Assembly (NCBI RefSeq): GCF_024323335.1
Contig: NC_066583.1
Coordinates: 358,366,377 to 358,430,376 of the forward strand
Direction: 5' to 3'
DNA: 64,000 nt
Source of the DNA: Lathyrus oleraceus
Taxonomy: Eukaryota; Streptophyta; Magnoliopsida; Fabales; Fabaceae
The notes under the pieces were generated by a model. The model was not told the origin of the DNA. It saw nothing but the letters and a program-made list of their open reading frames with translations, and did not search any database. Position numbers and translations under genes: made by a program. How positions within the stretch are numbered: the first letter of the stretch is position 1; the number at the start of each line of letters is the position of its first letter. This document shows, piece by piece, positions 22,368-33,740 of the stretch.

Positions 22368-25300
22368 TGTAACACCTCAAAATTTGCCCTCCTCTCTTGG
22401 GACTAGCATAACATGTGGCATATCATTTTTAGGTCATTAGGCATTTCATATTGCATATCATGTGGTTACGTTGTGCAAGTCATCCTCCTAAGTCTTGATC
22501 AGAAGATGAAGAGGTCATGATACAAGCTAGGGTTTTATTGGATTGGATCATTAGCCATCTGAGGATTGGGCTATGAATTAGGGTTTCATGATTTCTCAAG
22601 GAGATTGGTCTTGATCTTGGTTGCAATGATACATCATCATCATCATGGTCTTGATATCATCTAAGAGATTCAGAAGATTGACCAGATACCTTGAGATTAG
22701 GGTTTTGACCACTGGTCAACCCTAATCAGTTGCATTGGGCTAATCAGGGCATAGCAAGGAGATGGGGTCTATGATGGATATGGGGATCATTTCATGATTG
22801 TATTGAGCTTATTGAGGCTAGGGTTTCATCCTTGAGCCATTTCATCAGAGAATTGGGGCTCAGATTGATCAGTGCATTGCCAGATTCATCTATCAGTTGA
22901 AAAAGTCAACTGTGGTCAACTGTGCTTGATTTTATGGATTTGGAGGTGGGAGAGAGTTGGATACACTTCATTCATGTTGAAACAGGTTTAATTTGACATG
23001 TCAAAGCTCAAGAATGAAAAAAATAAAGTCAGACAAAAGATTGCCAAAAATAGAAAGTGACTTGTAATGGAAGTTTCCAAAAATGGAAAGTTTTTCATCA
23101 CAAAGTTACGTGTCCAAAAAAGCTTCAAATGAAAATTTGTTCAACATGAAAGTTGTAGATCGTGCTCTCACCTTTCTAAAAAGTCCAAGAACTTGAAATT
23201 CCCATGTATGGTTGACAAGTTATGGTCCATTTATTTTCCAAAAATGCCTATAATCAAAGTGGCATAACTTTCACATGGAATGTCCAAAATGGGTGATCTT
23301 TTTATGAGCAAACTCCATTTCACATGTACTTTCATGGTGTATGGTCCAAATTCATCAAAATTGGTCAATGCAAAAAGTCAAATTTCGAGTGGACTTAAGT
23401 GTATTTTTGGCATGGCATAGTGAATTTGAGCAATACAAGGAATTTGGACATGAGACCAATGCCAACACACTCCAAATGCCAAATAGAAGTTGTTTGAGCT
23501 GTCATCTTGCTGTCACATGGCTTAATTAGGAATGGACCATTTTGCCCTTGCACTTAAAAAACACATCACACTCTCCAAGATTTGCAACTGATTTTCCCTC
23601 CATTTTCTCCATTTTCTCTCAAATTTCATCAAGCATTTTTGCAAGATTTCTTCATCGAATCTTCACCAAATTGAGTGATTCTTCGTGATTCATCTTCCAC
23701 ATACCTTGCTCTACATCTGTTTCATCGAATTTGTGCAAAAAACTCCAAGAATCGTGGCTGTCATACTTATGCTCAACAATGGCAACTTGATGAATTTTGC
23801 AATTGAAGCAATCTGGAGCTAAAGCACGCGTTCCATTCAATTTCCTCAGCCATGAACTCCATCTGTTTCATATAATTACGCGTGGAACCTCAAGATCAAG
23901 CACTGCCTTCATCATTAGGTATTTTTTCGAATCTCACCATTGCTTGCATTATTATAGGCGTTTTATAGATCCTTGATTGTATATGAACATGATGCTTGTG
24001 GTTTGTGAAATGATTGAGTGTGGAGAGAGTAATCGCGATTTTAAGTTTTGTGACCATTCCTTCTTTCGATCGATCCCGTGTCCATGGTTAGAGTTAGGGC
24101 AAATGAGTTACATATCTTGAATCCTTGTGGAGAGACAGTTCTTTTGACTATAAGTTTGTGCGTTTTGGTTACGATTTGATGATTTTCAATTTTCTGCAAA
24201 ATCTGGTTGTTCATGGTTGAAGAACATGAACAGAACGCGTGTTTGATTTTCATTTGCCTGGCCTTGATTTGAAATTGTGTTTGGCGCGCCTCTGGACCAA
24301 TGCGAAGGCGCCATGGCGTGTTTTTTAAACGCCGTCGTTTTGCCTGGCGGTTTAAAAATTACAAAATTGCCACTGCTACATTTAATTATTATTATTTCAT
24401 TTTCTTTTTCTAGTTTTATTTCCATTTGATGCCATGAACTTAGAAAATTCATAGAGACCTCAAAACTTATCCAATTTTGGTGAGGTTTTTTCATTGTTCT
24501 TCTTGAAATGTGTAGAATTTTATCATGATTTTTGTGGAATTTTTGCACGTGTAGAAAATTAATTGGCCTAGGGTTTGTTGGATGTTGTCACATTTGTGTA
24601 TGTCTTACCATATCTATCATGAAATGATGATGCTTGCAAATAAATGGATGAAAATTTTTATGCTTGTTCTGGACATCTTGATGGTGATTTTCATGTAGAG
24701 TTTGTGATTTTTGGATACTTGGTGAAGGAGTTATGAATTTTTGAATTAAGGTGTGACAATTTGTGTCACACCAAGCTAGGTCAACTTCATGGTTTTATTT
24801 AAAATGCTTAGGGATGTTGATTTGAGCTGAAATTTTGTGTGGATGAGCATTGATATGTCAAGGTTACATGAGAATTTTTCTGGAATTGTTGATGGCATTT
24901 TCTAATTGATTGATAATTTTCTTCTCTGTTGAACCATTTTGTGACATTGTGTGATACATGTTGGTAATTCATTTGTGAAATTCTCATATTGTATTGGATG
25001 AAGATGAAAATTGACATGAGTATTCTAGACACATTATAGGACATTGTGGTTTTGATCCCATTCATTTCTTAATTGTTGTCACTGTTTTATGATTTATGGA
25101 ATTTGATGCTTGTGTTGATGCCTTGAATTGGCTTGTATAAATGTGTCTGGACTTCTTGATTTTCATTGACCTACTTCCTTTTGTCCAATTGAGCTGAAAA
25201 TTGACATGCTATACATTGAATGTGTCCTGTTTAGGTGTGAAATTTTGTGGAATTAATTGAATTGTTTTGGTATGCTTTTGATTGAAATAGTTCTGTTTGG

Positions 25301-27172
25301 TCATTTGAAGTTGCAAATTGCATGTTTGATACCAAATTGTGCATGAAATGATAATGGTGATTGATATGAGCATGGGACCAATTGCATTTGCTTCTAATTT
25401 GTTTGAATGTGATTTTGGATAAATTTCACTTGCTGTTTTGATTTTTTCATCCCCTTTGGACCCTAGGCTTGGCCTAGTGGTCTTGTTTCTCACAATTGGT
25501 TTGGATTCAGGTTAAAAGTGCAAAAGGCTTAAGGAGAGAAATTCAAGTTGTAAATTAAGATTGTTTGATGTTGTAAACTAACATTGGTTTTGTGTTGTAG
25601 GGTTTGATGCTTGAGCTTGAGCTCATGGCTTGCACTTATGTGCATTAACTTGTGTTGTCTGTATAGATTGACTTTTGCTGTTTATTGTTGGTTTGTCTGA
25701 GTACTGATGATACTTGATTGATTTCAGGTGCATTTAGTCGCTTACAGTTCTTTAAGAACTTGCTTGCTGCTGCTTGGTTGTATAAACCAGTTGAGGTAGA
25801 CTTTCTTGTCTTCATGTAGCCTGGAAGACCTGGCTTGTTATTTAGCCAGGCAACTGTCTGAAGTCCTCCTTAAGAGGCGATGTTTGTGATTGTTTACTTT
25901 TGTGCCAAGCAGGTAAAAACCTCTATGAGGCAATTGGCGGAACCCAAGGGATATGCAATCTATCCCCCGCTATTCTGTTGAGTCGTCCCTCTGCTCACAC
26001 CACTGTGTTGATGCATTGGGACACAAACCCAAGATCTTGTACTTTGTACAGTTGTGTCAGAGTCTTGAGCGTAGAAGGGTCCCTCCATTCTGGTCCCACG
26101 CTCCTTTGTCTGAAGCTCTCCCTGATCAGGGATAAGAGCTGTGAAGTCTAATCTTCACTCACCTTTCATCAGCTTCACCTTAGCCTCTCAATGGCAAGGT
26201 TAAGAGCTAACTCTACCTTGTACAGATGACTTGCCTCGGCAGTCCACCCTTGTTTGAGCCTCACTTGACTGGATATAGTGTGTGCTATGTGAAATGTTTG
26301 TTTTATTGTGATTGATGCTTGCATGTTTGCTTTCTTCCTGGATAGGATTAGCTTGCTGTTGTGCAAGTAGGTAGAAACCATAACATAGGGCAATGATGCA
26401 TGGCAACACTAGGCTCGAGTACAGCTCCCTGGTAGTGTGTCTCCCCTTGGTTTCTGGCTAGAATTTCTTTCCCTTTCAGGGGAACTACATCGCCCTGATC
26501 CTCGTTCCAGACGAGGTATGTAGGCAGGAGACCGTGCGAGGTCTCTCCGGGCACTTTTTTTCTTTTTGTGTGTGTTTGCTTGTTATCTTCTTGTGTGTCA
26601 GGATATGGATGTAAGCCCAGCGATTGGTTGTTCGTATCCTGATTGTGTGTCTGGTTCGGATGCCGATTTAAGTCCAGTAATTGGCGGTCGGGCTCCACGT
26701 TTGCCTTCTTGTGTGTGTTTTGGTGTGGATGCTGATGTAAGTCCAGTGATTGGCATTCAGGCTCCAGGTTTGCCTGTGTTTGTGTTTGCTTGTTTGGCGT
26801 GCGTGAGCCGAACTACGGCAACTCTGATTCTCGTTCCAGACGAGATACGTAGGCATAGGATGCGATATCCTGGCGAGCCCTCTCTTCCTCTTAACCCCAT
26901 CTGTGTTGACTTCGGTGCGTGTGTGTGTGGTGTTTTAGCAACCTTTTCTTTTCTTAGAGCGTGGATCCCGTCGAGTACGACGGACGTGAGGGGTGCTAAT
27001 ACCTTCCCCTTGCGTAACCGACTCCCTTACCCTTTCTCTTTGGTCGCGAGACCATGCTTTTTCCAGGTTTCTCTGAGCGTTTCCTTTCCCTATCTTGGGA
27101 TAAATAACGCGCAGTGGCGGCTCTGTTTGTGTTTTTGTTTTAGCCCGCCGGTTGTTTTTCGCGGATGCGACA
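22368..27172 (+). repeat. 5' LTR of the Ogre element (4.8 kb)
   Basis: It starts TGTAACACCTC and ends GCGACA, followed by the primer site. It aligns base for base with 40737-45539 apart from scattered substitutions and a few short indels. Its right third holds short spaced repeats of GATGTAAGTCCAGTGATTGG (about 26600-26760) and CTCCGGGCAC-type palindromic blocks. Open frames inside it (for example 26566-27207) resemble no protein and are chance. Confidence 0.95.
26600..26775 (+). repeat. minisatellite inside the Ogre LTR
   Basis: Three spaced units share GGATGTAAGCCCAGCGATTGG or close variants. A 4-bp indel separates the two LTR copies here (GGTGTGGATG against GGATG near 45095). Related units form a six-copy array in the solo LTR at 53905-54215 on the opposite strand. 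Confidence 0.65.
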
Positions 27173-27173
27173 G

Positions 27174-27193
27174 CTGGCGACTCTGCTGGGGAC
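27174..27193 (+). other. primer binding site of the Ogre element
   Basis: CTGGCGACTCTGCTGGGGAC starts one base after the LTR. The TGGCGACTC form is that of Ogre elements, which are reported to use a tRNA-Arg primer; the tRNA was not checked here. Confidence 0.7.
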
Positions 27194-28227
27194 CTACAAG
27201 ATGTTGACCTGTGCTGGTCCATCTTCCCTAAGCGAGTTCTTCCTAGCGTTCTAAGGATAGTTTAGGTTGCTTGTGTTGTGTTATTTATTGCATTTATTAT
27301 TCTGACCATGTATATATTTGCATAAATATTTGCATGCATCATACTATCATGTTGCCGTCCTCTGTGCAGGTGGTTCCTCTGTTTGGGGTGGGTGTTCTGA
27401 GTGGGGCTAAAACCCAGGCCCGAGTATACACCTAGGATTAGTGTGGTCTCATGTTGCCTCCTTCATGTTAGGTCAACATGTGCTTGGCAACGTGATGTAC
27501 CACAAGCCGGACGAGGTTCATTTGGTAGTGCTTGCCTCTGTGGAGTATCCACTTTGGTTGAGTTACTTCATTTGAGCTGTTGACTCTGGTGACCGATCAT
27601 TTCCCAGATCTTTGGTTTAGACGATCTTAAGAGAGCTAAAATGGCACACCTGAAAGGGCAAACCCATTGAGTATCTTTGCCCGATTGTCGAGACTATTAT
27701 CCGCCTTAGGGTGACCTGATTAGAATTTACCTGTGAGGGGAGGGTGATTCTTTCAGATGCATGTTCAGATGGTGACTTTGATGGTGACTATTGATTCAAC
27801 AATGGATCAGAGTCCTATTTATAAGTCGGGTTTATGGTCATTTATTGCCGAGACGCCGGAGTGCTGTCCGAGTTATTTATCAGTGGGGATCCGTTTATTT
27901 CAGGATTCCCCGGGCCGATTCAGATGGTTATGGGTATCAGCTCAGAGATTGTCAGATGATGATGATGATGTATCTGTCTTCCGTTTATTTCGGAACCCGT
28001 GAGTCATATTTGCGGTTACATTTTCCGTCAGATGGTTGTGATCAGTTCAGAGAACTGGGTTGTGGATCAGAGCAACAGATGATCAGATGACTTGGAGGAT
28101 GGCACAATGCATTGCATTCATTCATCGGCATCATTACATATTGCATTTACCTGCATCTAACACATGTTTATCCATATGCAGGGACATTTTGGATCGAGAT
28201 CCTGGTTGAGAGACTTTCTGCTCAGAT
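27194..28227 (+). other. Ogre 5' leader, no gene seen
   Basis: About 1 kb lies between the primer site and ORF1. It holds only short frames with no recognisable domain, and repeated TCAGATG motifs in 27750-28090. RNA packaging signals would be expected here, but none can be named from sequence. Confidence 0.5.
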
Positions 28228-29949
28228 ATGAGGACCGGTTTGAAGCATGATGTTGCCTACAGTTTCTTTGATCCAGAGATTGGTGTGCTGAAGGAGGTGA
28301 TAGCATTGATTATGCCCGACCATGTGGGGATGTTCAGAGAGGCATACGGTAGTATCCTGAAGATGGTTTTCAGACTCACTGACAGTGACAGGAGCGCCAT
28401 TCATACTCTTCTCCAGTTCTATGATCCGGGGCTGAGATGTTTCGTATTTCCAGACTATTTGTTGGGGCCTCTGATGGAGGACTATGCTAGCATCCTGGGT
28501 ATGCAGATCCGTGATCAGATTCCTTTCCATGTTACTAGGGTGGAGCCCGATGTCCTTGGGATTTCCCGTGCTCTTTATTTGAGTCCGGAAATGATCAAGG
28601 AGGGTTTGAAGGAAAAGGGGAAATTACCTGGATTTCATTTGAGTTTCTTGGAAGCTAATGCCAAGGAACATGCTGCAGTGGGCAATTGGAAGACGGTTTG
28701 TGCTTTGGTTGCTGTGAGCATTTATGGGATTATTTTGTTTCCTAATCAGAAGAGCTTTGTGGACCATAATGCTATCAGATTGTTCATGCAGAGGAACCCT
28801 ATTCCTACTCTGATCGGAGATGTCTATTACTCGGTTCATAACAGGAACGAGAAGAGACGTGGTGGTTTGATCCGGTGCTGTGCTCAGTTACTCTTCAGGT
28901 GGTTTATGGGGTATTTGCCTTCTAAAGGTGCTTTTGCTCATCTTGATCCTTCGGTCAAGTGGTCCTTCAGATTGATGGGTTTGCGGGCTGATGATATAGC
29001 ATGGACTCATAATGGTATGGCTGGCCGGGATTTTATATACAGTTGTGGGAGTCTTCCCAATGTGCCTCTTGTAGGAGTTCAGGGTTGCATCAATTACAAC
29101 CCGGTGCTTCTCAGGAGACAGATGGGGTTTGCTGTAGAGGGTCCTCCTCTCGGGCGGGAGATTCAGGAGCCCTTTTACTTCCCGATTGATGGCAATCAGG
29201 CCAAGCTAAGGCAAGTATTGGATGAGTGGCGTGATATCCAGAGAAAGGGTAAAGTCCCTTATGGCAAGGTCAACAGTCGGTATTTTCCTCTATTTGATGA
29301 TTGGTTGCGGAAGAGAATTGAGATTACACATCTACCATTTCCGGGAGGTGATCCTTGGTGTCCTATGATTGAGGGTCTGACTTCCACTGTTAGTATGGAA
29401 GAGTTCTTTGAGATGAAGAGAGCCAGAGATCAGTTGCTTACAGAGAAAGCGGAATTGGAGATGAGTGTTGCTCGGATTCAGATGGCCAACCAGGAGATCA
29501 AAGTGAAGATGGAGGATCAGGACAAGCGACATGCCCTAGAAGCGAAGCGCTTTGAGATGGATACTGCTTACTATGGGAAGGTCAGTCAGGCTTTGGCATC
29601 TTCAACAAGGGAGCACGACGTCACGAAAGAGAGATTGGCTAGAGCTTCAAAAGTCATTGAAGATCAGAAGAGGAGGCAGATTCTCGTGAGAGATCAGAGG
29701 GATGACAGAGTCCGAATCCTCATTGCTGAGTGGGAGGCAAAGCTGAAGGTTAAGGAAACAGAGAATGTGAAGATCATAGCTAAGAGAGATCACTACATGG
29801 CTGAGAGAGATCATTACTTCAGGCAGATGAAGATTCACCAGAAAGAGGTGGGGAGATTACAGCAAGAGAATACCGAGCTCAGGTTCGCCGCAGAGTTCGT
29901 GAAGATGGAAGATGAGATAGGGCCATCTGTGGGACCTTCATCAGGCTAG
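28228..29949 (+). CDS. Ogre ORF1 protein, 573 aa, function unknown
   Basis: The frame is intact with no internal stop. Ogre elements are defined partly by such an extra ORF between the 5' LTR and gag. Residues 1-390 form a globular region with conserved-looking aromatic blocks (LLQFYDPGLRCFVFPDY, then FRWFMGYLP, then FSFRLMG-like WSFRLMGL). It resembles the plant-mobile-domain-like proteins common in legume repeats (probably the family Pfam calls DUF7745; recalled, not searched). Residues about 395-560 are heptad-like, rich in K, E, R and Q (MKRARDQLLTEKAELEMSV onward), and likely form a long coiled coil. The last residues are GPSVGPSSG. The ATG at 28228 is chosen because homology-like sequence begins there and no longer frame exists. 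No signal peptide or membrane segment is evident. No catalytic motif was recognised. It is likely expressed from the same LTR promoter. Confidence 0.8.
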   Translation: MRTGLKHDVAYSFFDPEIGVLKEVIALIMPDHVGMFREAYGSILKMVFRLTDSDRSAIHTLLQFYDPGLRCFVFPDYLLGPLMEDYASILGMQIRDQIPFHVTRVEPDVLGISRALYLSPEMIKEGLKEKGKLPGFHLSFLEANAKEHAAVGNWKTVCALVAVSIYGIILFPNQKSFVDHNAIRLFMQRNPIPTLIGDVYYSVHNRNEKRRGGLIRCCAQLLFRWFMGYLPSKGAFAHLDPSVKWSFRLMGLRADDIAWTHNGMAGRDFIYSCGSLPNVPLVGVQGCINYNPVLLRRQMGFAVEGPPLGREIQEPFYFPIDGNQAKLRQVLDEWRDIQRKGKVPYGKVNSRYFPLFDDWLRKRIEITHLPFPGGDPWCPMIEGLTSTVSMEEFFEMKRARDQLLTEKAELEMSVARIQMANQEIKVKMEDQDKRHALEAKRFEMDTAYYGKVSQALASSTREHDVTKERLARASKVIEDQKRRQILVRDQRDDRVRILIAEWEAKLKVKETENVKIIAKRDHYMAERDHYFRQMKIHQKEVGRLQQENTELRFAAEFVKMEDEIGPSVGPSSG

Positions 29950-30314
29950 ATCTGTCATTTGTGTTGGATTACCGTCAGGCTTGTTGACGGAATTCATTTG
30001 CTTGTATTTCTTTCCCGATTCTGGAGATTTGTATCTGATTTGATGTATGACTATGGCACTGATTGTGCATTTTGATATGTGATGGTGATTTTCATTCAGT
30101 GATTGATCTTCAAGCTTTATTTGCTTTACCGTATGCACTCACACAAGCACACACATTGGTTGGGGTTATTTTCGCTAAATCATATATTTCTGATCTGTAT
30201 GATAAAATCAAAGGCTGAATGCCAGAATATTGATGCCGAAGTATTATTTTGTCTCGATGAAACCAGGATCAAGAGACAAAGTGTTCCTCATGGGGATAGA
30301 CACTGCATTCATGC
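29950..30314 (+). other. ORF1-gag spacer
   Basis: This is non-coding. Near its right end and just inside the next frame lie two acceptor-like sequences, TTTTGCAG (ends 30346) and TTGTTTCAG (ends 30378). A spliced form with gag closer to the transcript start is possible, but no matching donor was fixed. Confidence 0.4.
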
Positions 30315-30857
30315 ATGATCATAATAACTTGTGTTTTGTTTTGCAGGTATCTGTTGCTAATGTGCTTGATTGTTTCAGGAATCATTGCTCGTGCTCGCAG
30401 AGCTGTACCTTTGCACCCAACCCGTCCGCACAGATACTTCACAAGGCGCAACACTCCCAGACTGATGGATCTTCCAAGTACTGATCTCCTCGAGCTGAAG
30501 GACAAGATGAACGAGCTGATCAACATTATGCAAGGCTTTGCGGTTGGTCAGAAAGCTCTGGCTGATAAGGTCGAGAAGCTCGAGCGGGCTTCAGTAGCAA
30601 ACAGTGGGGTTAACCTGGATGGTGTCTCCAACCAGGGGCTGGGGTCTAGAGATGGTGGAAAGAGAACGACTATTGGTGTGGTGAACAATGCCGGTGGTTT
30701 TGGTGGTGCCGGTGGTCAACCGGGGCCGGGACAGAATTTGAAAGACAGTCTTTTCCCTCCATACTTCGGGGTTGAGGATGACAGAGAGGAGGACAGGGAG
30801 GCTGATCAGTTCTCAATGCACAATGAGCCCTTTGGTCAGTACAGTGCTCCGCCGTAG
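30315..30857 (+). CDS. Ogre gag N-terminal segment, ended by an internal TAG
   Basis: This 180-codon frame starts at ATG 30315 and stops at TAG 30855-30857. Beyond the stop the same frame stays open (21 codons to the next Met at 30921, then to 33740), so this is the N-terminus of gag-pro cut by one nonsense codon. It holds a basic block (HPTRPHRYFTRRNTPR), a short predicted coiled coil (LLELKDKMNELINIMQGF), a glycine-rich linker and an acidic stretch (EDDREEDREAD). The start is uncertain: the first 20 or so codons are hydrophobic and overlap splice-acceptor-like sequence, so the true start may be spliced on or lie downstream. Confidence 0.7.
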   Translation: MIIITCVLFCRYLLLMCLIVSGIIARARRAVPLHPTRPHRYFTRRNTPRLMDLPSTDLLELKDKMNELINIMQGFAVGQKALADKVEKLERASVANSGVNLDGVSNQGLGSRDGGKRTTIGVVNNAGGFGGAGGQPGPGQNLKDSLFPPYFGVEDDREEDREADQFSMHNEPFGQYSAPP

Positions 30858-30920
30858 AATAAAGAGATTCAGCTGCTGGCTGAGAAAATCCGAGCTCTGG
30901 AAAGCTATGCCACTCCTAGG

Positions 30921-33740
30921 GTGGTCAACATGTCAAACATGGGGCTGGTAGAGGGAATTGTGATCCCGCAAAATTTTAAGGCGCCCGCGTTTGACCGGTA
31001 TAATGGGAGTTCCTGCCCTGAGACTCACCTGCAGGCCTTTGTCAGAAAGATCTCTGCGTACACCATGGACCAGAAGCTGTGGATGTACTTCTTCCAGGAC
31101 AGCCTGTCCGGAGGCTCACTGGAATGGTACACCAAGCTTAAGTCCTCGGACATTAAAAACTGGCAGGATCTTGGGGATGCCTTCTTTAAGCAGTATCAGT
31201 TCAATGCTGATATGGCCCCGAGTCGTACCCAGTTGCAGGGTATGTCTCAAAAGAATAACGAGGGGTTTAAAGAATATGCCCAAAGATGGAGGGAGTTGGC
31301 TGCCAGAGTGCAACCTCCACTTGTTGACAGAGAGATGTCTGATCTCTTTATGGGGACATTACAGGGGGCTTATGCTGAAAGGATGGTTGGTTGTCCGGTG
31401 ACCAACTTTTCTGACATTGTGGTGGCCGGGGAAAGGATTGAGAGCTGGCTGAAGCTCGGAAAGATACAGGGTAGCGCCTCTTCTTCGGGATCGAAGAAAC
31501 CCTTCAGTAATGGTGGTCAGAGGAAGAAGGAAGGAGATACCAGTGCTGTTTACACACAGAGAGGACCCAGTAGGGATCGTTACTTTCAGCACACTGCTGC
31601 AGTAACTATTCCTGCTGAGCAATCGCAACAGCAACAGCAACAACCTCAACAGCAAAGACAACCCTTTCAGCAGAGGCCTCAAAGGGCTGGTTATCAGATG
31701 AAGGGAAGAGCTATGGACAGGCAGTTCGACAGGCCACCAGTGACATACTCCTTCTTGTTCAAAAAGTTGATGGATTTGGGGCTGGTACAGACCAGAACGC
31801 TGGCACCTTTGAGACCTGATCAAAGGCCAGCCAATTATGATGAGAATGCTAAATGCGAATTTCACTCAGGTGCGCCCGGACACAACATAGAGAACTGCAA
31901 AGCTTTTAAGCACACAGTTCAAGACCTGGTGGATTCGAAAGCCATCAACTTTGCGCCATCACCTAACGTCAATGCTAATCCCATGCCCGCGCATGGTCAA
32001 AGGGGGGTGAATGCTATTTCTAGAGAGAATAGGGTTGGGCTGTCCACCGTTGATCAGTTGAGGACTCCTCTGGCTGAGGTGAAGAGGCAGTTGAGGTTGA
32101 ATGGGGTCTATCCGGGTTGTGGAATGGATTGTGCCGAGTGCACTGCTTCTGTCAATGGGTGTTCATTGCTGAGGAAGACTGTCCAGGGTCTGATGGACGA
32201 GGGGAGTATAATGATTGAGAAGAAGGTTGATGAGGGGAAAGATGAGGTCTCCACCATAACGATTTATTTTGATCCGGTGGATTTGTCTACTCTTGCTGAA
32301 GCGGCTCCAGTTACCATCACGGTACCTGGGCCAATTCCATACGACAAAGATGATGCCGTGCCGTGGCATTATGGTGGAGAGGTTTATTATAATGGGGAAA
32401 AGATAGATGACCAGACTGCAAGTGAAACCACCGTGTTAAAGGTGGATAATGCCGGTCCCAGCGGTTTCACTCGCAGTGGAAGACTGTTTGCACCGGAGGC
32501 GTTGAGGGAAGGAGAAAAAGAGAAAAAAGAAAAGGCCGAGGCTTTAGCCAGGGCAAAAGGAAAAGCTGTGGTGAATGATAGTACTCCTGTAGTGACACCG
32601 GCGCCGTTTGGGTCGGATGAAAAACTTGATGATGATGCAGAGGAATTCTTGAGAATCATCAAGAAGTCAGAGTACAAATTGGTTGACCATCTGCAGCAGA
32701 CTCCTTCCAAAATTTCGATTCTATCGTTGCTGTTGAGCTCTGAGAGGCATAGGGAGGCTTTGCTGAAAATCTTGAAGAAGGCTTATGTTCCTCAAGAGAT
32801 AACCATTAATCAGTTGGAGACGGTCGTGTCTAATGTACATGCCAGCCATGGGTTGGGTTTTACAGACATGGACCTAACGGTGGATGGGAGGAATCACAAT
32901 CGGGTTCTACACATTGCGATGGAATGTAAAGGAGTTGTGCTTTCGCATGTGCTGGTTGATACTGGCTCCTCATTGAATGTGTTGCCAAAGAAGGCTCTGG
33001 CTAAGCTTAATTGTGACGGGCTGATTCTGACTCCGACTGATTTGATTGTGCGGGCATTCGATGGGTCGAAGCGGGCCGTATTCGGAGAGGTTGAGCTGCC
33101 AGTGAAGATTGGGCCAGAGGTGTTCAAGTCGACTTTTTATGTCATGGATATTCAGCCGGCATACAATTGCTTGTTGGGTAGGCCATGGATCCATGCTGCT
33201 GGGGCAGTAACTTCGACTTTGCACCAGAAGCTGAAGTATATCTGGGAAGGCCAAGTCGTCACTGTGTGCGGAGAAGAGGACATCTTTGTCAGCCACCTGT
33301 CCTCATTCAAATACGTGGAGATGGACGGCGAAATCTGGGAGACGCCCAGCCAAGCATTTGAAACCGTTAAGGTGGAGAATGCTCTGTTTGCTAAAGAGGA
33401 GGAGAAACCGTCCATTGCTTCGTATAAACAGGCCGCCGAGGTGGTGAAGAGTGAAGAGGCTCCTGGTTGGGGCAGAATGATGGATGTCTCTGCGAAGAAA
33501 GACCGCTTCGGAGTGGGGTATCAGCCGAACAGAGGCTCATCTGGGCAAGGCAGAGGACGTCGTGCGTCAGTAACCTTCACTAGTGCCGGAATGCTAGATC
33601 CGGATCACATCTGCATGATGAGTGACGACGCTGATAGCGACTGCGACATGGACCGGTGGATAAAGCCGTGCACGCCAGGGATGGGAATCCAGAACTGGAA
33701 GGCTGAAAAGATCATCCGGGTCACTCTGCTGGAAGAGTAA
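30921..33740 (+). CDS. Ogre gag-protease, main frame (939 aa)
   Basis: From the first Met after the gag stop. Residues about 17-185 match the retrotransposon gag (capsid) fold: FKAPAFDRYNG, then LEWYTKLKSSDIKNWQDLG, then EGFKEYAQRWRELAARVQPP. A glutamine-rich stretch lies near 235-250. A knuckle-like site, C312-x2-H315-x5-H321-x4-C326, replaces the usual CCHC spacing. The aspartic protease has D680-T-G-S-S and a later LLGRPWIH block. The frame ends at TAA 33738, but the predicted donor GT at 33737-33738 would splice it into the downstream pol frame. Gag forms particles that package element RNA, and the protease matures the polyprotein (family knowledge). Apart from the upstream TAG, no damage was seen. 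Confidence 0.88.
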   Translation: MVNMSNMGLVEGIVIPQNFKAPAFDRYNGSSCPETHLQAFVRKISAYTMDQKLWMYFFQDSLSGGSLEWYTKLKSSDIKNWQDLGDAFFKQYQFNADMAPSRTQLQGMSQKNNEGFKEYAQRWRELAARVQPPLVDREMSDLFMGTLQGAYAERMVGCPVTNFSDIVVAGERIESWLKLGKIQGSASSSGSKKPFSNGGQRKKEGDTSAVYTQRGPSRDRYFQHTAAVTIPAEQSQQQQQQPQQQRQPFQQRPQRAGYQMKGRAMDRQFDRPPVTYSFLFKKLMDLGLVQTRTLAPLRPDQRPANYDENAKCEFHSGAPGHNIENCKAFKHTVQDLVDSKAINFAPSPNVNANPMPAHGQRGVNAISRENRVGLSTVDQLRTPLAEVKRQLRLNGVYPGCGMDCAECTASVNGCSLLRKTVQGLMDEGSIMIEKKVDEGKDEVSTITIYFDPVDLSTLAEAAPVTITVPGPIPYDKDDAVPWHYGGEVYYNGEKIDDQTASETTVLKVDNAGPSGFTRSGRLFAPEALREGEKEKKEKAEALARAKGKAVVNDSTPVVTPAPFGSDEKLDDDAEEFLRIIKKSEYKLVDHLQQTPSKISILSLLLSSERHREALLKILKKAYVPQEITINQLETVVSNVHASHGLGFTDMDLTVDGRNHNRVLHIAMECKGVVLSHVLVDTGSSLNVLPKKALAKLNCDGLILTPTDLIVRAFDGSKRAVFGEVELPVKIGPEVFKSTFYVMDIQPAYNCLLGRPWIHAAGAVTSTLHQKLKYIWEGQVVTVCGEEDIFVSHLSSFKYVEMDGEIWETPSQAFETVKVENALFAKEEEKPSIASYKQAAEVVKSEEAPGWGRMMDVSAKKDRFGVGYQPNRGSSGQGRGRRASVTFTSAGMLDPDHICMMSDDADSDCDMDRWIKPCTPGMGIQNWKAEKIIRVTLLEE

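Noticed and set aside
26566..27207. 213-codon open frame (+) near the end of the Ogre 5' LTR
   Set aside because: It lies wholly in the LTR and primer region, is partly preserved in the 3' LTR only because the LTRs are near identical, has no domain and has low-complexity composition.
31359..31865. 168-codon minus frame inside Ogre gag
   Set aside because: Shadow of the gag frame on the other strand; no domain.
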